Below are positions 7,356 to 14,959 of a stretch of 21,175 nucleotides of DNA, piece by piece (the stretch's first letter is position 1; each line of letters begins with the position of its first letter). The stretch is from the NCBI GenBank assembly GCA_015065395.1, contig SVQJ01000009.1:1-21175 (forward strand), in the 5' to 3' direction. Both the position numbers and the translations under genes were made by a program. A model generated the notes under the pieces. The model had not been told where the DNA came from, did no database searches, and saw nothing but the letters and a program-made list of their open reading frames with translations. Source of the DNA: Oscillospiraceae bacterium (GTDB taxonomy: Bacteria > Bacillota > Clostridia > Oscillospirales > CAG-272).

Positions 7356-7379
7356 GTTCTTTCCTTTCAAGGAAAGAAC
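7356..7379. repeat. Perfect inverted repeat in the aroF-ligase spacer
   Basis: GTTCTTTCCTT (7356-7366) and AAGGAAAGAAC (7369-7379) are exact reverse complements separated by two bases. There is no good uridine tract on either side (plus-strand continuation is GAAAAAACC), so it is not a convincing terminator. It belongs to the series of hairpins filling 7189-7500. Confidence 0.65.
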
Positions 7380-7448
7380 GAAAAAACCTGTATCCACCCG
7401 CAAAGAAACGGTTTATCGGTGCTGTAAAGATGCCGGGCACGAAAAGAC

Positions 7449-7490
7449 AAAAGAGCACAAAAATGAAAGAACTCATTTATGTACTCTTTT
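7449..7490 (-). terminator. Probable terminator or transcript-end hairpin downstream of the DAHP synthase gene
   Basis: An 18-bp stem, 7449-7466 with 7473-7490, has one mismatch, one G-U pair and a 6-base loop. Read on the minus strand it is followed by GTCTTTTC, a modest uridine-rich stretch about 60 bases after the synthase stop codon. Weaker pairing extends outwards to about 7437-7501. Its core (AAAAATGA, six bases, TCATTT) and right flank (TTTTCAGTGC) resemble the 29-bp hairpin at 7247-7310, so it may belong to the same repeat family. Confidence 0.5.
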
Positions 7491-7548
7491 GTTTTCAGTG
7501 CAGTTTTGTTTTTTTACGGTCTGCGCCTTTGGCGGCGATATGCAGCCG

Positions 7549-8571
7549 TCAGATAAGATCCGCTATATCAAGGACCAGGCGCTCCGTTGTATCCCAGCCG
7601 ATGCATGGGTCGGTGATGGACTTACCGTACACGCCATCGCCTATCTTCTGAGCTCCGTCCTCAATATAGGACTCTATCATAAAGCCCTTGACCATTTTCT
7701 TTATATCCGCGCTGTGGCGGCAAGCATGGAGGACCTCCTTGGCAATACGCGGCTGCTCTCCGTATTTTTTTGCGGAATTTGAATGATTCGTATCTACAAT
7801 AAGAGCGACATTGGCAAGGCCCTTATTGCAATAAGCTGTATACAGATGCTCAAGATCCTCGAAGTGATAGTTTGGGATCGCCTCACCGTGCTTATTCACA
7901 TATCCGCGAAGAATGGCGTGAGCAAGGGGATTTCCGGTGGTATCCACCTCCCAGCCGCGGTAGATAAACGTATGGGGATGCTGTGCCGCCATAATGGAAT
8001 TAAGCATAACGGAAATATCACCGCTGGTGGGGTTTTTCATACCGACGGGGATATCGATACCGCTGGAGGTAAGACGGTGCTCCTGGTTCTCAACGCTGCG
8101 TGCTCCGATTGCCACATAGGAAAGCAGATCGGAAAGATAACGGTAGTTATCAGGATAAAGCATCTCATCTGCGGTGGAAAGTCCGGTTTCCGAGAGGACA
8201 GCAGTATGGAGACGGCGGATGGCAATGATACCGCCGATCATATCGGATTTCTTTTCGGGATCGGGCTGATGAACGAGGCCCTTGTAGCCGTCACCTGTGG
8301 TACGGGGCTTGTTTGTGTACACGCGTGGAATGAGGATGAGCTTATCGGAAACCTTTTCCTGCAGGCGAGCAAGACGTGTGCAGTAATCAAGGACCGCATC
8401 CTCGCGGTCTGCCGAGCAGGGACCGATGACCAAAACCATCTTATCGCTTTTTGAGCAGAAAACGTCGGCAATGCTGCGGTCCCGATCCTCCTTGATCTTT
8501 GCCAGATCATCGGTAATGGGGTACTGCTCCTTTATCTCCATAGGGACAGGGAGCTTTCTTTTGAAGTTCAT
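7549..8571 (-). CDS. aroF: 3-deoxy-7-phosphoheptulonate (DAHP) synthase, class I AroF/G/H type
   Basis: The enzyme condenses phosphoenolpyruvate with erythrose 4-phosphate to DAHP, the first committed step of aromatic amino acid synthesis. About 340 residues, close to the usual 350. Motifs in order: MVLVIGPCSADRED with the metal-binding cysteine, PRVYTNKPRTTGDGYKGL (PEP and phosphate binding), IGARSVENQEHR, PVGMKNPTSGD, RGYVNKHGEAIPNYH, VDTNHSNSAKKY, and GFMIESYIEDGAQ with a metal-binding Glu. A regulatory ACT or chorismate mutase domain is not attached; whether the short N-terminus senses Phe or Tyr cannot be told. The start is uncertain: the ATG at 8571 is chosen, but an in-frame TTG at 8580 is possible and neither has a strong ribosome binding site. 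It stands alone with its own promoter and has no aro neighbours. The symbol denotes the AroF/G/H group only. Confidence 0.93.
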   Translation of the reverse strand: MNFKRKLPVPMEIKEQYPITDDLAKIKEDRDRSIADVFCSKSDKMVLVIGPCSADREDAVLDYCTRLARLQEKVSDKLILIPRVYTNKPRTTGDGYKGLVHQPDPEKKSDMIGGIIAIRRLHTAVLSETGLSTADEMLYPDNYRYLSDLLSYVAIGARSVENQEHRLTSSGIDIPVGMKNPTSGDISVMLNSIMAAQHPHTFIYRGWEVDTTGNPLAHAILRGYVNKHGEAIPNYHFEDLEHLYTAYCNKGLANVALIVDTNHSNSAKKYGEQPRIAKEVLHACRHSADIKKMVKGFMIESYIEDGAQKIGDGVYGKSITDPCIGWDTTERLVLDIADLI

Positions 8572-8620
8572 GTTCTTCAACGGGGATCATCTTCTTTCTT
8601 GGGGATTGAAATACAGATAT

Positions 8621-8649
8621 ATTTTAGCACCGCACTTCCCCTCTGTCAA
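8621..8649 (-). promoter_or_regulatory. Near-consensus sigma-A promoter of the DAHP synthase gene
   Basis: On the minus strand TTGACA (8649-8644), a 17-base spacer and TAAAAT (8626-8621) lie about 50-80 bases before the start codon. The expected transcript begins near 8614, leaving a leader of only about 40 bases, with no space for a T-box or peptide attenuator. Confidence 0.8.
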
Positions 8650-8758
8650 GGAAAAATCATTGCTTTTCCTTCCAATTTCCGCCTTGACACAACATCAAAT
8701 GAACTAAAGCTTTTCAAATGTCGTTCAAATGCATCAAATCCGGTTTGTTGGTAAAAAA

Positions 8759-8850
8759 GGTCGCTTTTTTTGAAAAAAGCTCTGCAAAAAGCTTTATGTA
8801 CGGGATAAGCTGAAGTTTGCAAGGCAAGAGGTGTTGACAGAGCGAAGCAG
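8759..8850. repeat. Dispersed intergenic repeat, copy B
   Basis: This is the same-orientation partner of 7125-7214. It begins GGTCGCTTTTTTTGAAAAAA and continues through GCAAAAAGCTTTATGTACG. The two copies flank the DAHP synthase transcription unit (coordinates 7125 and 8759). The roughly 130 bases between the promoter at 8649 and this copy contain no gene. Confidence 0.7.
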
Positions 8851-8933
8851 GTGAAAACATAGTTTCCGCTTACTGTTCCCAAAAATGTGCGTTTTGATGT
8901 CGTAGATTTTGTAAGTGAAAGGATTAATTAATT

Positions 8934-9062
8934 TGTAGGGACCGGCGTCCCGACGGTCCTGAACGCAGCGTCTGATATTGCGGATTTGATAAGCAAAAGG
9001 TGAAATCAAATCTACAACATCAAACTGTCTGTCAAAACGGACGACCAATGGTCGCCCCTACA
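8934..9062. repeat. MITE-like element with TGTAGGG/CCCTACA termini
   Basis: The 129-bp stretch begins TGTAGGGACCGG and ends GGTCGCCCCTACA, so its ends are inverted repeats. Each end also folds on itself (GGACCG...CGGTCC on the left; CGACC AAT GGTCG on the right). The middle holds GATTTGAT...ATCAAATC, and a longer flanking inverted pair joins about 8891-8909 with 9007-9024. A degenerate 78-bp direct repeat is visible on the minus strand. No transposase is present. Elements with TGTAGGG-type ends are familiar to me as intergenic repeats in Clostridia, but the family is not named here. The rest of the spacer (9063-9142) holds only an 8-bp hairpin at 9098-9116. Confidence 0.55.
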
Positions 9063-9142
9063 GTATTGTTTGATTTTAGCCTTACCAAATAAGATCCATT
9101 TCCGCACGGCGGAAATATTCCGTTTCTCTTCTCTTTTCACTC

Positions 9143-9168
9143 AAAAAAGAGCCGTACGGCTCTTTTTT
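9143..9168 (-). terminator. Intrinsic terminator of proBA (symmetrical hairpin)
   Basis: A perfect palindrome, AAAAAAGAGCCGT followed by its reverse complement, spans 9143-9168. On the minus strand it gives a GC-rich stem ending in six uridines. The proA stop codon (9167-9169) overlaps the edge of the stem. Because it is symmetrical it could also stop plus-strand transcription. Confidence 0.9.
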
Positions 9169-10414
9169 ATCTTATCTGTCCGTTTCCGCTGATCACATAC
9201 TTATCCGTTGTGAGAGCAGACAGACCCATAGGCCCTCTTGCGTGGAGCTTCTGGGTAGAGATGCCCACCTCGGCACCGAAGCCGAACTCACCTCCGTCGG
9301 TAAATCGGGTGGATGCATTTACGTAAACGCAGGCAGAATCCACGAGAGACGTAAACATCTCTGCCGCACTTCTTGACTCGGTGATGATCGCCTCGCTGTG
9401 GGCTGTGCTGTAGCGGTTGATATGGGCTATTGCCGCCTCCTCGCTATCCACTACCCCGACGGCGCAAATAAGATCATTATATTCCGTTTCCCAGTCCTCG
9501 TTGCCTGCCTGTGCGCAATCAATGATCGCCCTTGTTTTCTCGCATCCGCGTATTTCCACAAAGGAGCGGTCAAAAACGTCTTTCAGACGGGGCAGAAAAT
9601 CATCGGCTATATCACGGCTTACAAGCACCGTCTCAATAGCATTGCACACGGAGGGGCGTGAAACCTTTGCGTTCTCTATGATACTGAGAGCTTTATCAGT
9701 ATCAGCGTCGGAATGAACGTAAATATGGCAATTTCCCGCTCCCGTTTCTATAACGGGCACCTTAGAGCTCTCCGTGACGCTCTTTATAAGCCCCTTTCCT
9801 CCTCTGGGGATCAGAACGTCCACGTATCCCCTCATCTGCATGAGAGCATTCGCTCCCTCACGTTGTGTGAAGGGAATGACTTGAACGCTGTCTTCGGGAA
9901 GCCCTGCCGATCCGAGAGCATTTTTGGCAAGTGCCTCAATCGCAAGATTCGTATTGATACATTCCTTACCGCCTCTCAGAACCGCACAGTTTCCGCTTTT
10001 TATGCAAAGGGCTGCAATATCCGCGCAAACGTTGGGACGCGCTTCAAATATAACGCCCACCACTCCGAGAGGTACCTTTATCTTCTTTATCTCCATACCG
10101 TTGGGACGCTTGAACACCTCGCCGCCGCCCAAGGGATCCGAAAGGGTGCACAGCTTTTTCACGCCCTCAGAGAGAGCCTCAAGCCTTGCCTCTGTCAAGG
10201 TGAGCCTGTCAAGCATGGCCCTTGACAGGCCGCTCTTTTCAGCCTCCTCAACATCTTTGGCGTTTGCCGAAATAAGCTCATCTTTTTTATGCAAAAGCAA
10301 AAAAGCAAATTCCGAAAGGAACTTATCCCTCACAGATCCGTCCGCACAACGCACGTTTACAGACGCTTTCTTTGCCTTTTCGCATATTTCTCTGACACTT
10401 TCAAAAATATCCAT
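9167..10414 (-). CDS. proA: Glutamate-5-semialdehyde dehydrogenase (gamma-glutamyl phosphate reductase)
   Basis: This is the second enzyme of proline synthesis. It reduces gamma-glutamyl phosphate with NADPH to glutamate semialdehyde, which cyclises to pyrroline-5-carboxylate. It has 415 residues, the normal length. Family segments: SGLSRAMLDRLTLTEARLEA, DPLGGGEVFKRPNGMEIKK, VPLGVVGVIFEARPNVCADI, CIKSGNCAVLRGGKE, VDVLIPRGGKGLIK, the catalytic cysteine region SRPSVCNAIETVL, and near the end FGFGAEVGISTQKLHARGPMGL. The ATG at 10414 is preceded by GAGG five bases away. The open frame continues upstream to 10492 but that part belongs to the proB end region. proA starts 7 bp after the proB stop, so the pair is translationally close. 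Confidence 0.96.
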   Translation of the reverse strand: MDIFESVREICEKAKKASVNVRCADGSVRDKFLSEFAFLLLHKKDELISANAKDVEEAEKSGLSRAMLDRLTLTEARLEALSEGVKKLCTLSDPLGGGEVFKRPNGMEIKKIKVPLGVVGVIFEARPNVCADIAALCIKSGNCAVLRGGKECINTNLAIEALAKNALGSAGLPEDSVQVIPFTQREGANALMQMRGYVDVLIPRGGKGLIKSVTESSKVPVIETGAGNCHIYVHSDADTDKALSIIENAKVSRPSVCNAIETVLVSRDIADDFLPRLKDVFDRSFVEIRGCEKTRAIIDCAQAGNEDWETEYNDLICAVGVVDSEEAAIAHINRYSTAHSEAIITESRSAAEMFTSLVDSACVYVNASTRFTDGGEFGFGAEVGISTQKLHARGPMGLSALTTDKYVISGNGQIR

Positions 10415-10421
10415 AAAAACC

Positions 10422-11210
10422 TCAATTCCGGGGCACAAAATATGTGCCCGTATCCTCTCCCTCAAGTACCCGATAAAGGACACGGGGATCACTTCCGTTT
10501 GTTATTATCATGGGGATGCCTGCCCCTCCTGCGATCTGAGCTGCGCGAAGCTTCGTGACCATGCCGCCCGTTCCTACCAGGCTTCCCTCTTCCCCTGCAC
10601 AGGATGACACCATTGAAGGATCCTCAACGCGGCTGATAAGCTTGGCATGGGCGTTTTTCCTCGGATCGCTGTCGTAGAGGCCGTCAATATCCGAAAGATT
10701 TATAAGAAGCTGTGCCTCTGCCACCGCCGCAACGTATGCGGAAAGGGTGTCGTTATCGCCGAACTGAAGCTCATCATCGGAGATAGAGTCGTTCTCGTTA
10801 ACAACAGGCAGACAGCCCAGGGAAAAAAGCTTTGAAAGGGTGCTCTTAAGATGCTCGAGACGGACGGGCACGTCCACCACATCGCGGGTCATAAGTATCT
10901 GAGCCACATTGTGACCGTAGGCGGCAAAAAGCCGCTCATACATCCTCATAAGCTCAGGCTGACCAACAGCCGCCAGCGCCTGCTTTTCGGAAAGAGACCT
11001 GTCTCTGTGGGAAATGGAGAGCTTTGCCGCCCCTGCCGCAACCGCACCCGAGGAAATGAGGATTATCTCACAGCCTGAGTTCTTAATATCGGAAAGGGTG
11101 CAGGCAAGCGCCTCCATACGGCGGATATTCAACCTACCCGTGCCCTCGTGAGTGAGGGTGGAGGAGCCTATCTTTACCGCGATTCTCTTATATTTCATGA
11201 TATTATTCAT
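10422..11210 (-). CDS. proB: Glutamate 5-kinase, short form without PUA domain
   Basis: This enzyme phosphorylates glutamate to gamma-glutamyl phosphate, the first and usually proline-inhibited step of proline synthesis. Visible amino-acid-kinase features: VKIGSSTLTHEG near the start, IILISSGAVAAGAAKL, LPVVNENDSISDDELQFGDNDTLSAYVA, LINLSDIDGLYDSDPR, and GTGGMVTKLRAAQIAGGAGIP. The protein is 262 residues and ends right after the kinase domain (VLEGEDTGTYFVPRN). Many bacterial ProB proteins are about 370 residues and carry a C-terminal PUA domain, which is absent here. ATG 11210 has GAGG six bases upstream; an alternative ATG lies four codons later. No strong minus-strand promoter was found in the 173-bp spacer to zapA. 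Confidence 0.95.
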   Translation of the reverse strand: MNNIMKYKRIAVKIGSSTLTHEGTGRLNIRRMEALACTLSDIKNSGCEIILISSGAVAAGAAKLSISHRDRSLSEKQALAAVGQPELMRMYERLFAAYGHNVAQILMTRDVVDVPVRLEHLKSTLSKLFSLGCLPVVNENDSISDDELQFGDNDTLSAYVAAVAEAQLLINLSDIDGLYDSDPRKNAHAKLISRVEDPSMVSSCAGEEGSLVGTGGMVTKLRAAQIAGGAGIPMIITNGSDPRVLYRVLEGEDTGTYFVPRN

Positions 11211-11258
11211 AAAATACCTCTATTTATCGGAAAATTTCAAAAAAATTCTCAAATTGTA

Positions 11259-11287
11259 TTCAAATTTGCCTTGTAATATATTATAAT
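11259..11287 (+). promoter_or_regulatory. Probable promoter of the zapA-mre operon
   Basis: TTCAAA (11259-11264), a 17-base spacer and a perfect TATAAT (11282-11287) are followed by a leader of about 90 bases before the zapA ATG at 11384. The leader holds a 7-bp inverted repeat, ATGAATA (11291-11297) with TATTCAT (11324-11330). The TATAAT is part of a palindromic ATTATAAT, so the opposite strand also has a -10-like box, but I see no matching -35 for proB. Confidence 0.6.
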
Positions 11288-11383
11288 AGTATGAATAGTT
11301 ATGTGGATGAAGCTTGAGGGTTTTATTCATTATACCACTGTTTGCACGTTTTTCAATACCAAAATTACATAGGAGACGAAAAA

Positions 11384-11887
11384 ATGGACAAGAAAAAGTA
11401 CGAAGTGAAGATCGCAGACGTGGATATGTGCATCATATCCGATGAGAGAGAAGAATTTGTTTTGAAGCTGGTCTCCCAGCTTGATGAGCAGATCAGAACC
11501 ATACTCGCTCAGTCCAAGCGCAGCTCAAAAATGGATGCTGCCATCCTCACAGCCTTAGAGCACGCATCAAACAGAGTTAAGGCGGAAAAGAGAGTCCGCA
11601 ATCTGGAGGCTCAGATCGCACTTTACGATGCAAACCTGCGCCGCATGAGAGAAGAAAATATCAAGCTGAAAAGCTCCATCCTCGACGGCAAGGCAACCGT
11701 GGAGACAGCCGCTGAGCCTATAATCGAGGAGCAGATAAAGATCGAGGAAGTTCCGGAAAGCGAAAAAGAGGAAAAAGCAGAGACGGCACACAGCATCTCC
11801 GAGCTTTTTGAAGAGAAAAAAGAGGAAGTGAAAAGCGAAAAGCAGGATAAGCTCCGCCAGATAGAAAGCCTGCTTCGCGGAAACTGA
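11384..11887 (+). CDS. zapA: Cell division protein ZapA-like, with acidic C-terminal tail
   Basis: ZapA binds and cross-links FtsZ filaments at mid-cell. The first 100 or so residues of this 167-residue protein fit the family: a KYEVKIADVDMCIISDE beta-hairpin (residues 5-21), the helix EFVLKLVSQLDEQIRTIL, and the KMDAAILTALEHASNRVKAE segment leading into a coiled coil (about 50-100). Residues 105-167 are an extra Glu/Lys-rich tail that ends with a predicted helix (KLRQIESLLRG); typical ZapA proteins are about 90-110 residues. The ATG at 11384 is chosen for its AGGAG eight bases upstream; the frame is open to 11342. It is the first gene of the plus-strand run and lies 25 bp before the U32 gene. 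Confidence 0.85.
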   Translation: MDKKKYEVKIADVDMCIISDEREEFVLKLVSQLDEQIRTILAQSKRSSKMDAAILTALEHASNRVKAEKRVRNLEAQIALYDANLRRMREENIKLKSSILDGKATVETAAEPIIEEQIKIEEVPESEKEEKAETAHSISELFEEKKEEVKSEKQDKLRQIESLLRGN

Positions 11888-11912
11888 TATTTAACGGAAA
11901 CGGGGTGAATAT

Positions 11913-13922
11913 ATGAAAAAGCCTGAGCTTTTGCTCCCTGCGGGAAGCCGCGCGGCTCTCGAAGGAGCGATAGAGGGAGGCGCGGATGCAGTCTACATGG
12001 GAAGCTCAAAATTCAACGCCAGAATGAGAGCAGAAAACTTCTCCCATGAGGATATGCGCTCCGCCATACGCCTTTCCAAAGCCTACGGCATAAAAACATA
12101 TATCACCCTTAACACCCGTCTTTACGATACGGAGCTTCGGGAGGCACTCTCCCTTTGCTCTGACCTTTACGAAGCGGGAGCAGATGCTCTCATCGTTGCG
12201 GATATGGGCATCGCCGCTCTTATAAAAAAGCATATTCCCGATCTTGAGCTCCACGCAAGCACCCAGCTCTCAGGCCACAGCGTGTCTGACGCAAGTGCTC
12301 TTTTCGATGCAGGCTTTTCAAGAATGGTCTGCCATCGGGAGATCAGAGAGGACGCTCTTTTTGATCTTTGCAGCCGCTCCCCCATAGAGATCGAAATGTT
12401 CATCCACGGAGCATACTGCGTTTCCTTTTCGGGTCAGTGCCTTATGAGCGCTGTGATGGGAGGACGCAGCGGAAACCGCGGAGAATGCGCCCAGCCCTGC
12501 CGCCAGCCTTATATCAAGGAGGGCTGTAAGGCAGGAGGTAAGGATTACCCCATAAGCTTAAAGGATATGTGCCTTGCAGGGCATATCCGTGATATCATGA
12601 AAACCGGCGTAGCCTCCCTGAAGATCGAGGGACGGCAAAAAAGCGCGGAATATGTTTTCGGAGTTGCCCGAATATACCGCCGCCTTATAGACGAGGAAAG
12701 AAACGCAACTGCAGATGAGATCGAATACCTCAGAAGCATTTTCAGCCGCGACGGCTTCTCCGACGGCTACTTTACGGGCGATCTGCGCTCCATGCGCGGA
12801 GTGCGTACCTACGAGGATTATCTGAAAATGGATAAATCCAAATTTGAAGGGCTGAAAAGAAAGGAGCCCGTTGATATAACCCTGAAGGCCAAATCAGGAG
12901 AAAAGGCAGCCTTCACCATCGCTTCAAAGCATAAAAGCTATACCGCCGTGGGCGAAACGGTAACGGCAGCAGGAAATATCGCTCCCATAAGCGAAGAGGG
13001 CGCTTTGAAGAACTCCTCCCGCCTGGGAAGTACCCCCTTTATCCTTGGCTCCTTTCGCTTCGAGACCGACGGGAATGCCTCTCTTACCCTCTCCGCCGTC
13101 AACGCACTGAGAAGAGAGGCGTGCGAGGGCATTCTTGATACCCTTCGCAAAAAAATAAGCCTTAAAAATGAAACCGCCGTAAAGGGAAAAAAACCGAAGC
13201 GGGAAAAAACCGTCTATACGGCAGAGTTTTTGTCTGCACAGCAGATAACCCCTCTTTGCGAGGAATTTTTCGATAAAATATATCTCCCCTACGGATACCA
13301 TAATGAAAAATACCATATCTCCCTGCCCCCATACCTTCCCGACAGCGAAAGTGATAAGGTGTTTGAATGCATCCGAAATAAAAGCGTTCTCTGCCATACC
13401 ACAGGCCAGATGGCAAGGGCAAGCAGAGTGGCAAAGGAGGTTGCGGGAAGCCTTCGCCTTAATATCTTTAACAGCGCTTGCGCCGAATATTTCGCAGGCT
13501 TTTCCCCCGCATTTCTAACCGTCTCCCCGGAAATGAAACGAGCGCAGATACGGGACCTTTCATCCCCTGCCCCCATCGCCTGCACGGTATACGGCCGCCT
13601 TCCTCTTATGCTTTTGGCAAGATGCGCCATTTCCGACGGGGATTGCAAAAAGAAAAACAAAAAGGAGCTCTGCGCTTCTTCTGTTACCGACCGCCACGGC
13701 GTGCGATTCCAACTTTACGGAATGGGAGACTGCACGAACGTCATCTACAACAGCGTTCCCATTTATATGGCAGACAAAACGGATGAATTGAAAAAAGCAG
13801 GCATCACTCATTTCCATTTCATATTCACCGATGAAAGCGCCGAGGAATGTGAACGTATCATAAAAGCTTACATGGATCATACGCCCCCCGCAGAGGGAGA
13901 AAATATCAGAAGGATAAATTGA
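11913..13922 (+). CDS. U32 family peptidase-like protein (TrhP/RlhA group) with DUF3656-type C-terminus
   Basis: This is a 669-residue protein. The N-terminal barrel region begins ELLLPAGSRAALEGAIEGGADAVYMG and has LELHASTQLSGHS (about 111-123). The family signature is EMFIHGAYCVSFSGQC (161-176), followed by SGNRGECAQPCR (186-197). The four cysteines C169, C176, C192 and C196 are placed as in U32 proteins thought to hold an iron-sulfur cluster. Despite the peptidase name, characterised relatives act in prephenate-dependent hydroxylation: RlhA on 23S rRNA and TrhP on tRNA U34. The long C-terminal half (from about 300) resembles the DUF3656-containing subgroup. ATG 11913 has GGGGTG five bases upstream. 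The stop codon overlaps a possible TTG start of dut. Its RNA substrate cannot be decided from sequence. Confidence 0.85.
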   Translation: MKKPELLLPAGSRAALEGAIEGGADAVYMGSSKFNARMRAENFSHEDMRSAIRLSKAYGIKTYITLNTRLYDTELREALSLCSDLYEAGADALIVADMGIAALIKKHIPDLELHASTQLSGHSVSDASALFDAGFSRMVCHREIREDALFDLCSRSPIEIEMFIHGAYCVSFSGQCLMSAVMGGRSGNRGECAQPCRQPYIKEGCKAGGKDYPISLKDMCLAGHIRDIMKTGVASLKIEGRQKSAEYVFGVARIYRRLIDEERNATADEIEYLRSIFSRDGFSDGYFTGDLRSMRGVRTYEDYLKMDKSKFEGLKRKEPVDITLKAKSGEKAAFTIASKHKSYTAVGETVTAAGNIAPISEEGALKNSSRLGSTPFILGSFRFETDGNASLTLSAVNALRREACEGILDTLRKKISLKNETAVKGKKPKREKTVYTAEFLSAQQITPLCEEFFDKIYLPYGYHNEKYHISLPPYLPDSESDKVFECIRNKSVLCHTTGQMARASRVAKEVAGSLRLNIFNSACAEYFAGFSPAFLTVSPEMKRAQIRDLSSPAPIACTVYGRLPLMLLARCAISDGDCKKKNKKELCASSVTDRHGVRFQLYGMGDCTNVIYNSVPIYMADKTDELKKAGITHFHFIFTDESAEECERIIKAYMDHTPPAEGENIRRIN

Positions 13923-13924
13923 AA

Positions 13925-14365
13925 ATGGAAAAGGTTACCCTTAAAATCAAATATCTCACAGAGGATATGGAGCCCCTTTGCTACGTGGACGGAAAAAGCG
14001 ATTGGATAGACCTGAGATGCGCCGAAACAACGGAGCTTGAATGCGGTCAGTTCGCCCTCATCCCCCTGGGCGTTGCCATCGCCCTTCCCGAGGGCTACGA
14101 GGCACATATCGTTCCCCGCTCCTCTACCTTCAAGAATTTCGGCATAATCCAGACCAATCACATGGGCGTTGTTGACGAAAGCTACTGCGGAGACGGCGAC
14201 CAGTGGTTTATGCCCGCTTACGCCCTGCGGGATACGAAAATCGAAAAGGGCGACAGAATATGCCAGTTCCGCATCATGAAGCACCAGCCGAAAATAGAGT
14301 TTGAGGAATGCTCTTCTCTCGGCAAAGCTGACAGAGGCGGCATCGGCTCAACAGGTACCAGATAA
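13925..14365 (+). CDS. dut: dUTP diphosphatase (homotrimeric dUTPase)
   Basis: Hydrolyses dUTP to dUMP and pyrophosphate, keeping uracil out of DNA and supplying the thymidylate precursor. It has 146 residues. All five trimeric-dUTPase motifs can be seen: DWIDLRCAE (26-34), VPRSSTFKNFG (63-73), MGVVDESYCGDGDQW (80-94) with the catalytic Asp, GDRICQFRI (109-117) and the flexible C-terminal ADRGGIGSTG (135-144). The aromatic residue usual in the last motif (RGGFGSTG) is Ile here. The ATG at 13925 lies 11 bases after AGAAGG; an in-frame TTG at 13919, overlapping the U32 stop, has better spacing and may be used. The stop codon shares its last base with the maf ATG. Confidence 0.94.
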   Translation: MEKVTLKIKYLTEDMEPLCYVDGKSDWIDLRCAETTELECGQFALIPLGVAIALPEGYEAHIVPRSSTFKNFGIIQTNHMGVVDESYCGDGDQWFMPAYALRDTKIEKGDRICQFRIMKHQPKIEFEECSSLGKADRGGIGSTGTR

Positions 14366-14943
14366 TGAACGAAAAAAAGCTTATATTAGCTTCAGGCTCC
14401 CCCAGAAGAAGGGAGATACTTGAAAGCGCAGGCTATATATTCTCTGTGACCACCCCGGAGAGCGAAGAGGTCTCAGAGGGAGAAAGCCCACAGGAGATCG
14501 CCAAAAAAAACTCATATCTTAAAAGCCTTGCCGCGCTGAAGATCTGCTCCGGGGTCATAATATGCGCGGATACCGTGGTCGCCCTTGACGGCACGGTTCT
14601 GGGGAAGCCGCGTGACGAGGACGACGCAAAACGGATGCTCACTGCCCTCTCGGGAAGAGAGCACAGCGTTTTCACAGGCTTTACCGTGACAGACGGAGAA
14701 AAAACCATAAGCGATTTCTGCGAAACAAAGGTTAAAATGAGACCTATCCTTGCCGATGAGATCGACGGCTATATCGCCACGAAAAGCCCCCTTGATAAGG
14801 CAGGAGCTTACGGCATACAGGATGCGGCAGGAATGTTCGTTACAGAGATCGTCGGGGACTACTACAACGTAGTGGGTCTGCCCATATCAAGAATATCGGA
14901 AATACTGCGCTCGTCCTTCGGGATACGCGCATTTATGAAATAA
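14365..14943 (+). CDS. maf: Maf family nucleotide pyrophosphatase
   Basis: Maf proteins hydrolyse dTTP/UTP or related nucleotides to monophosphates and, when overproduced in Bacillus subtilis, inhibit septum formation. The 192-residue length is standard. Motifs: LILASGSPRRREIL at the N-terminus, VIICADTVVALDGTVLGKP with the catalytic Asp, REHSVFTGFTV, DKAGAYGIQDAAGMFV and NVVGLPISRI at the end. The start codon overlaps the dut stop as TAATG and has no good ribosome binding site, so it probably depends on re-initiation by ribosomes leaving dut. The maf-mreBCD order is a common Bacillota arrangement. Confidence 0.94.
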   Translation: MNEKKLILASGSPRRREILESAGYIFSVTTPESEEVSEGESPQEIAKKNSYLKSLAALKICSGVIICADTVVALDGTVLGKPRDEDDAKRMLTALSGREHSVFTGFTVTDGEKTISDFCETKVKMRPILADEIDGYIATKSPLDKAGAYGIQDAAGMFVTEIVGDYYNVVGLPISRISEILRSSFGIRAFMK

Positions 14944-14959
14944 ACATAAGGAGTTCGCA

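Noticed and set aside
7018..7548. Possible CRISPR array or tRNA in the hairpin-rich spacer.
   Set aside because: The repeats are inverted stem-loops and not evenly spaced direct repeats, and no cloverleaf with a T-loop GTTCRA pattern was found.
7309..7782. A plus-strand open frame running from the hairpin spacer into the DAHP synthase gene.
   Set aside because: Its second half is antisense to conserved synthase codons and its first half is made of inverted repeats.
8646..9048. Two small minus-strand frames (78 and 84 codons) in the proA-DAHP synthase spacer.
   Set aside because: They lie across repeats and the promoter region and lack ribosome binding sites; the internal repeat is reported as a DNA feature instead.
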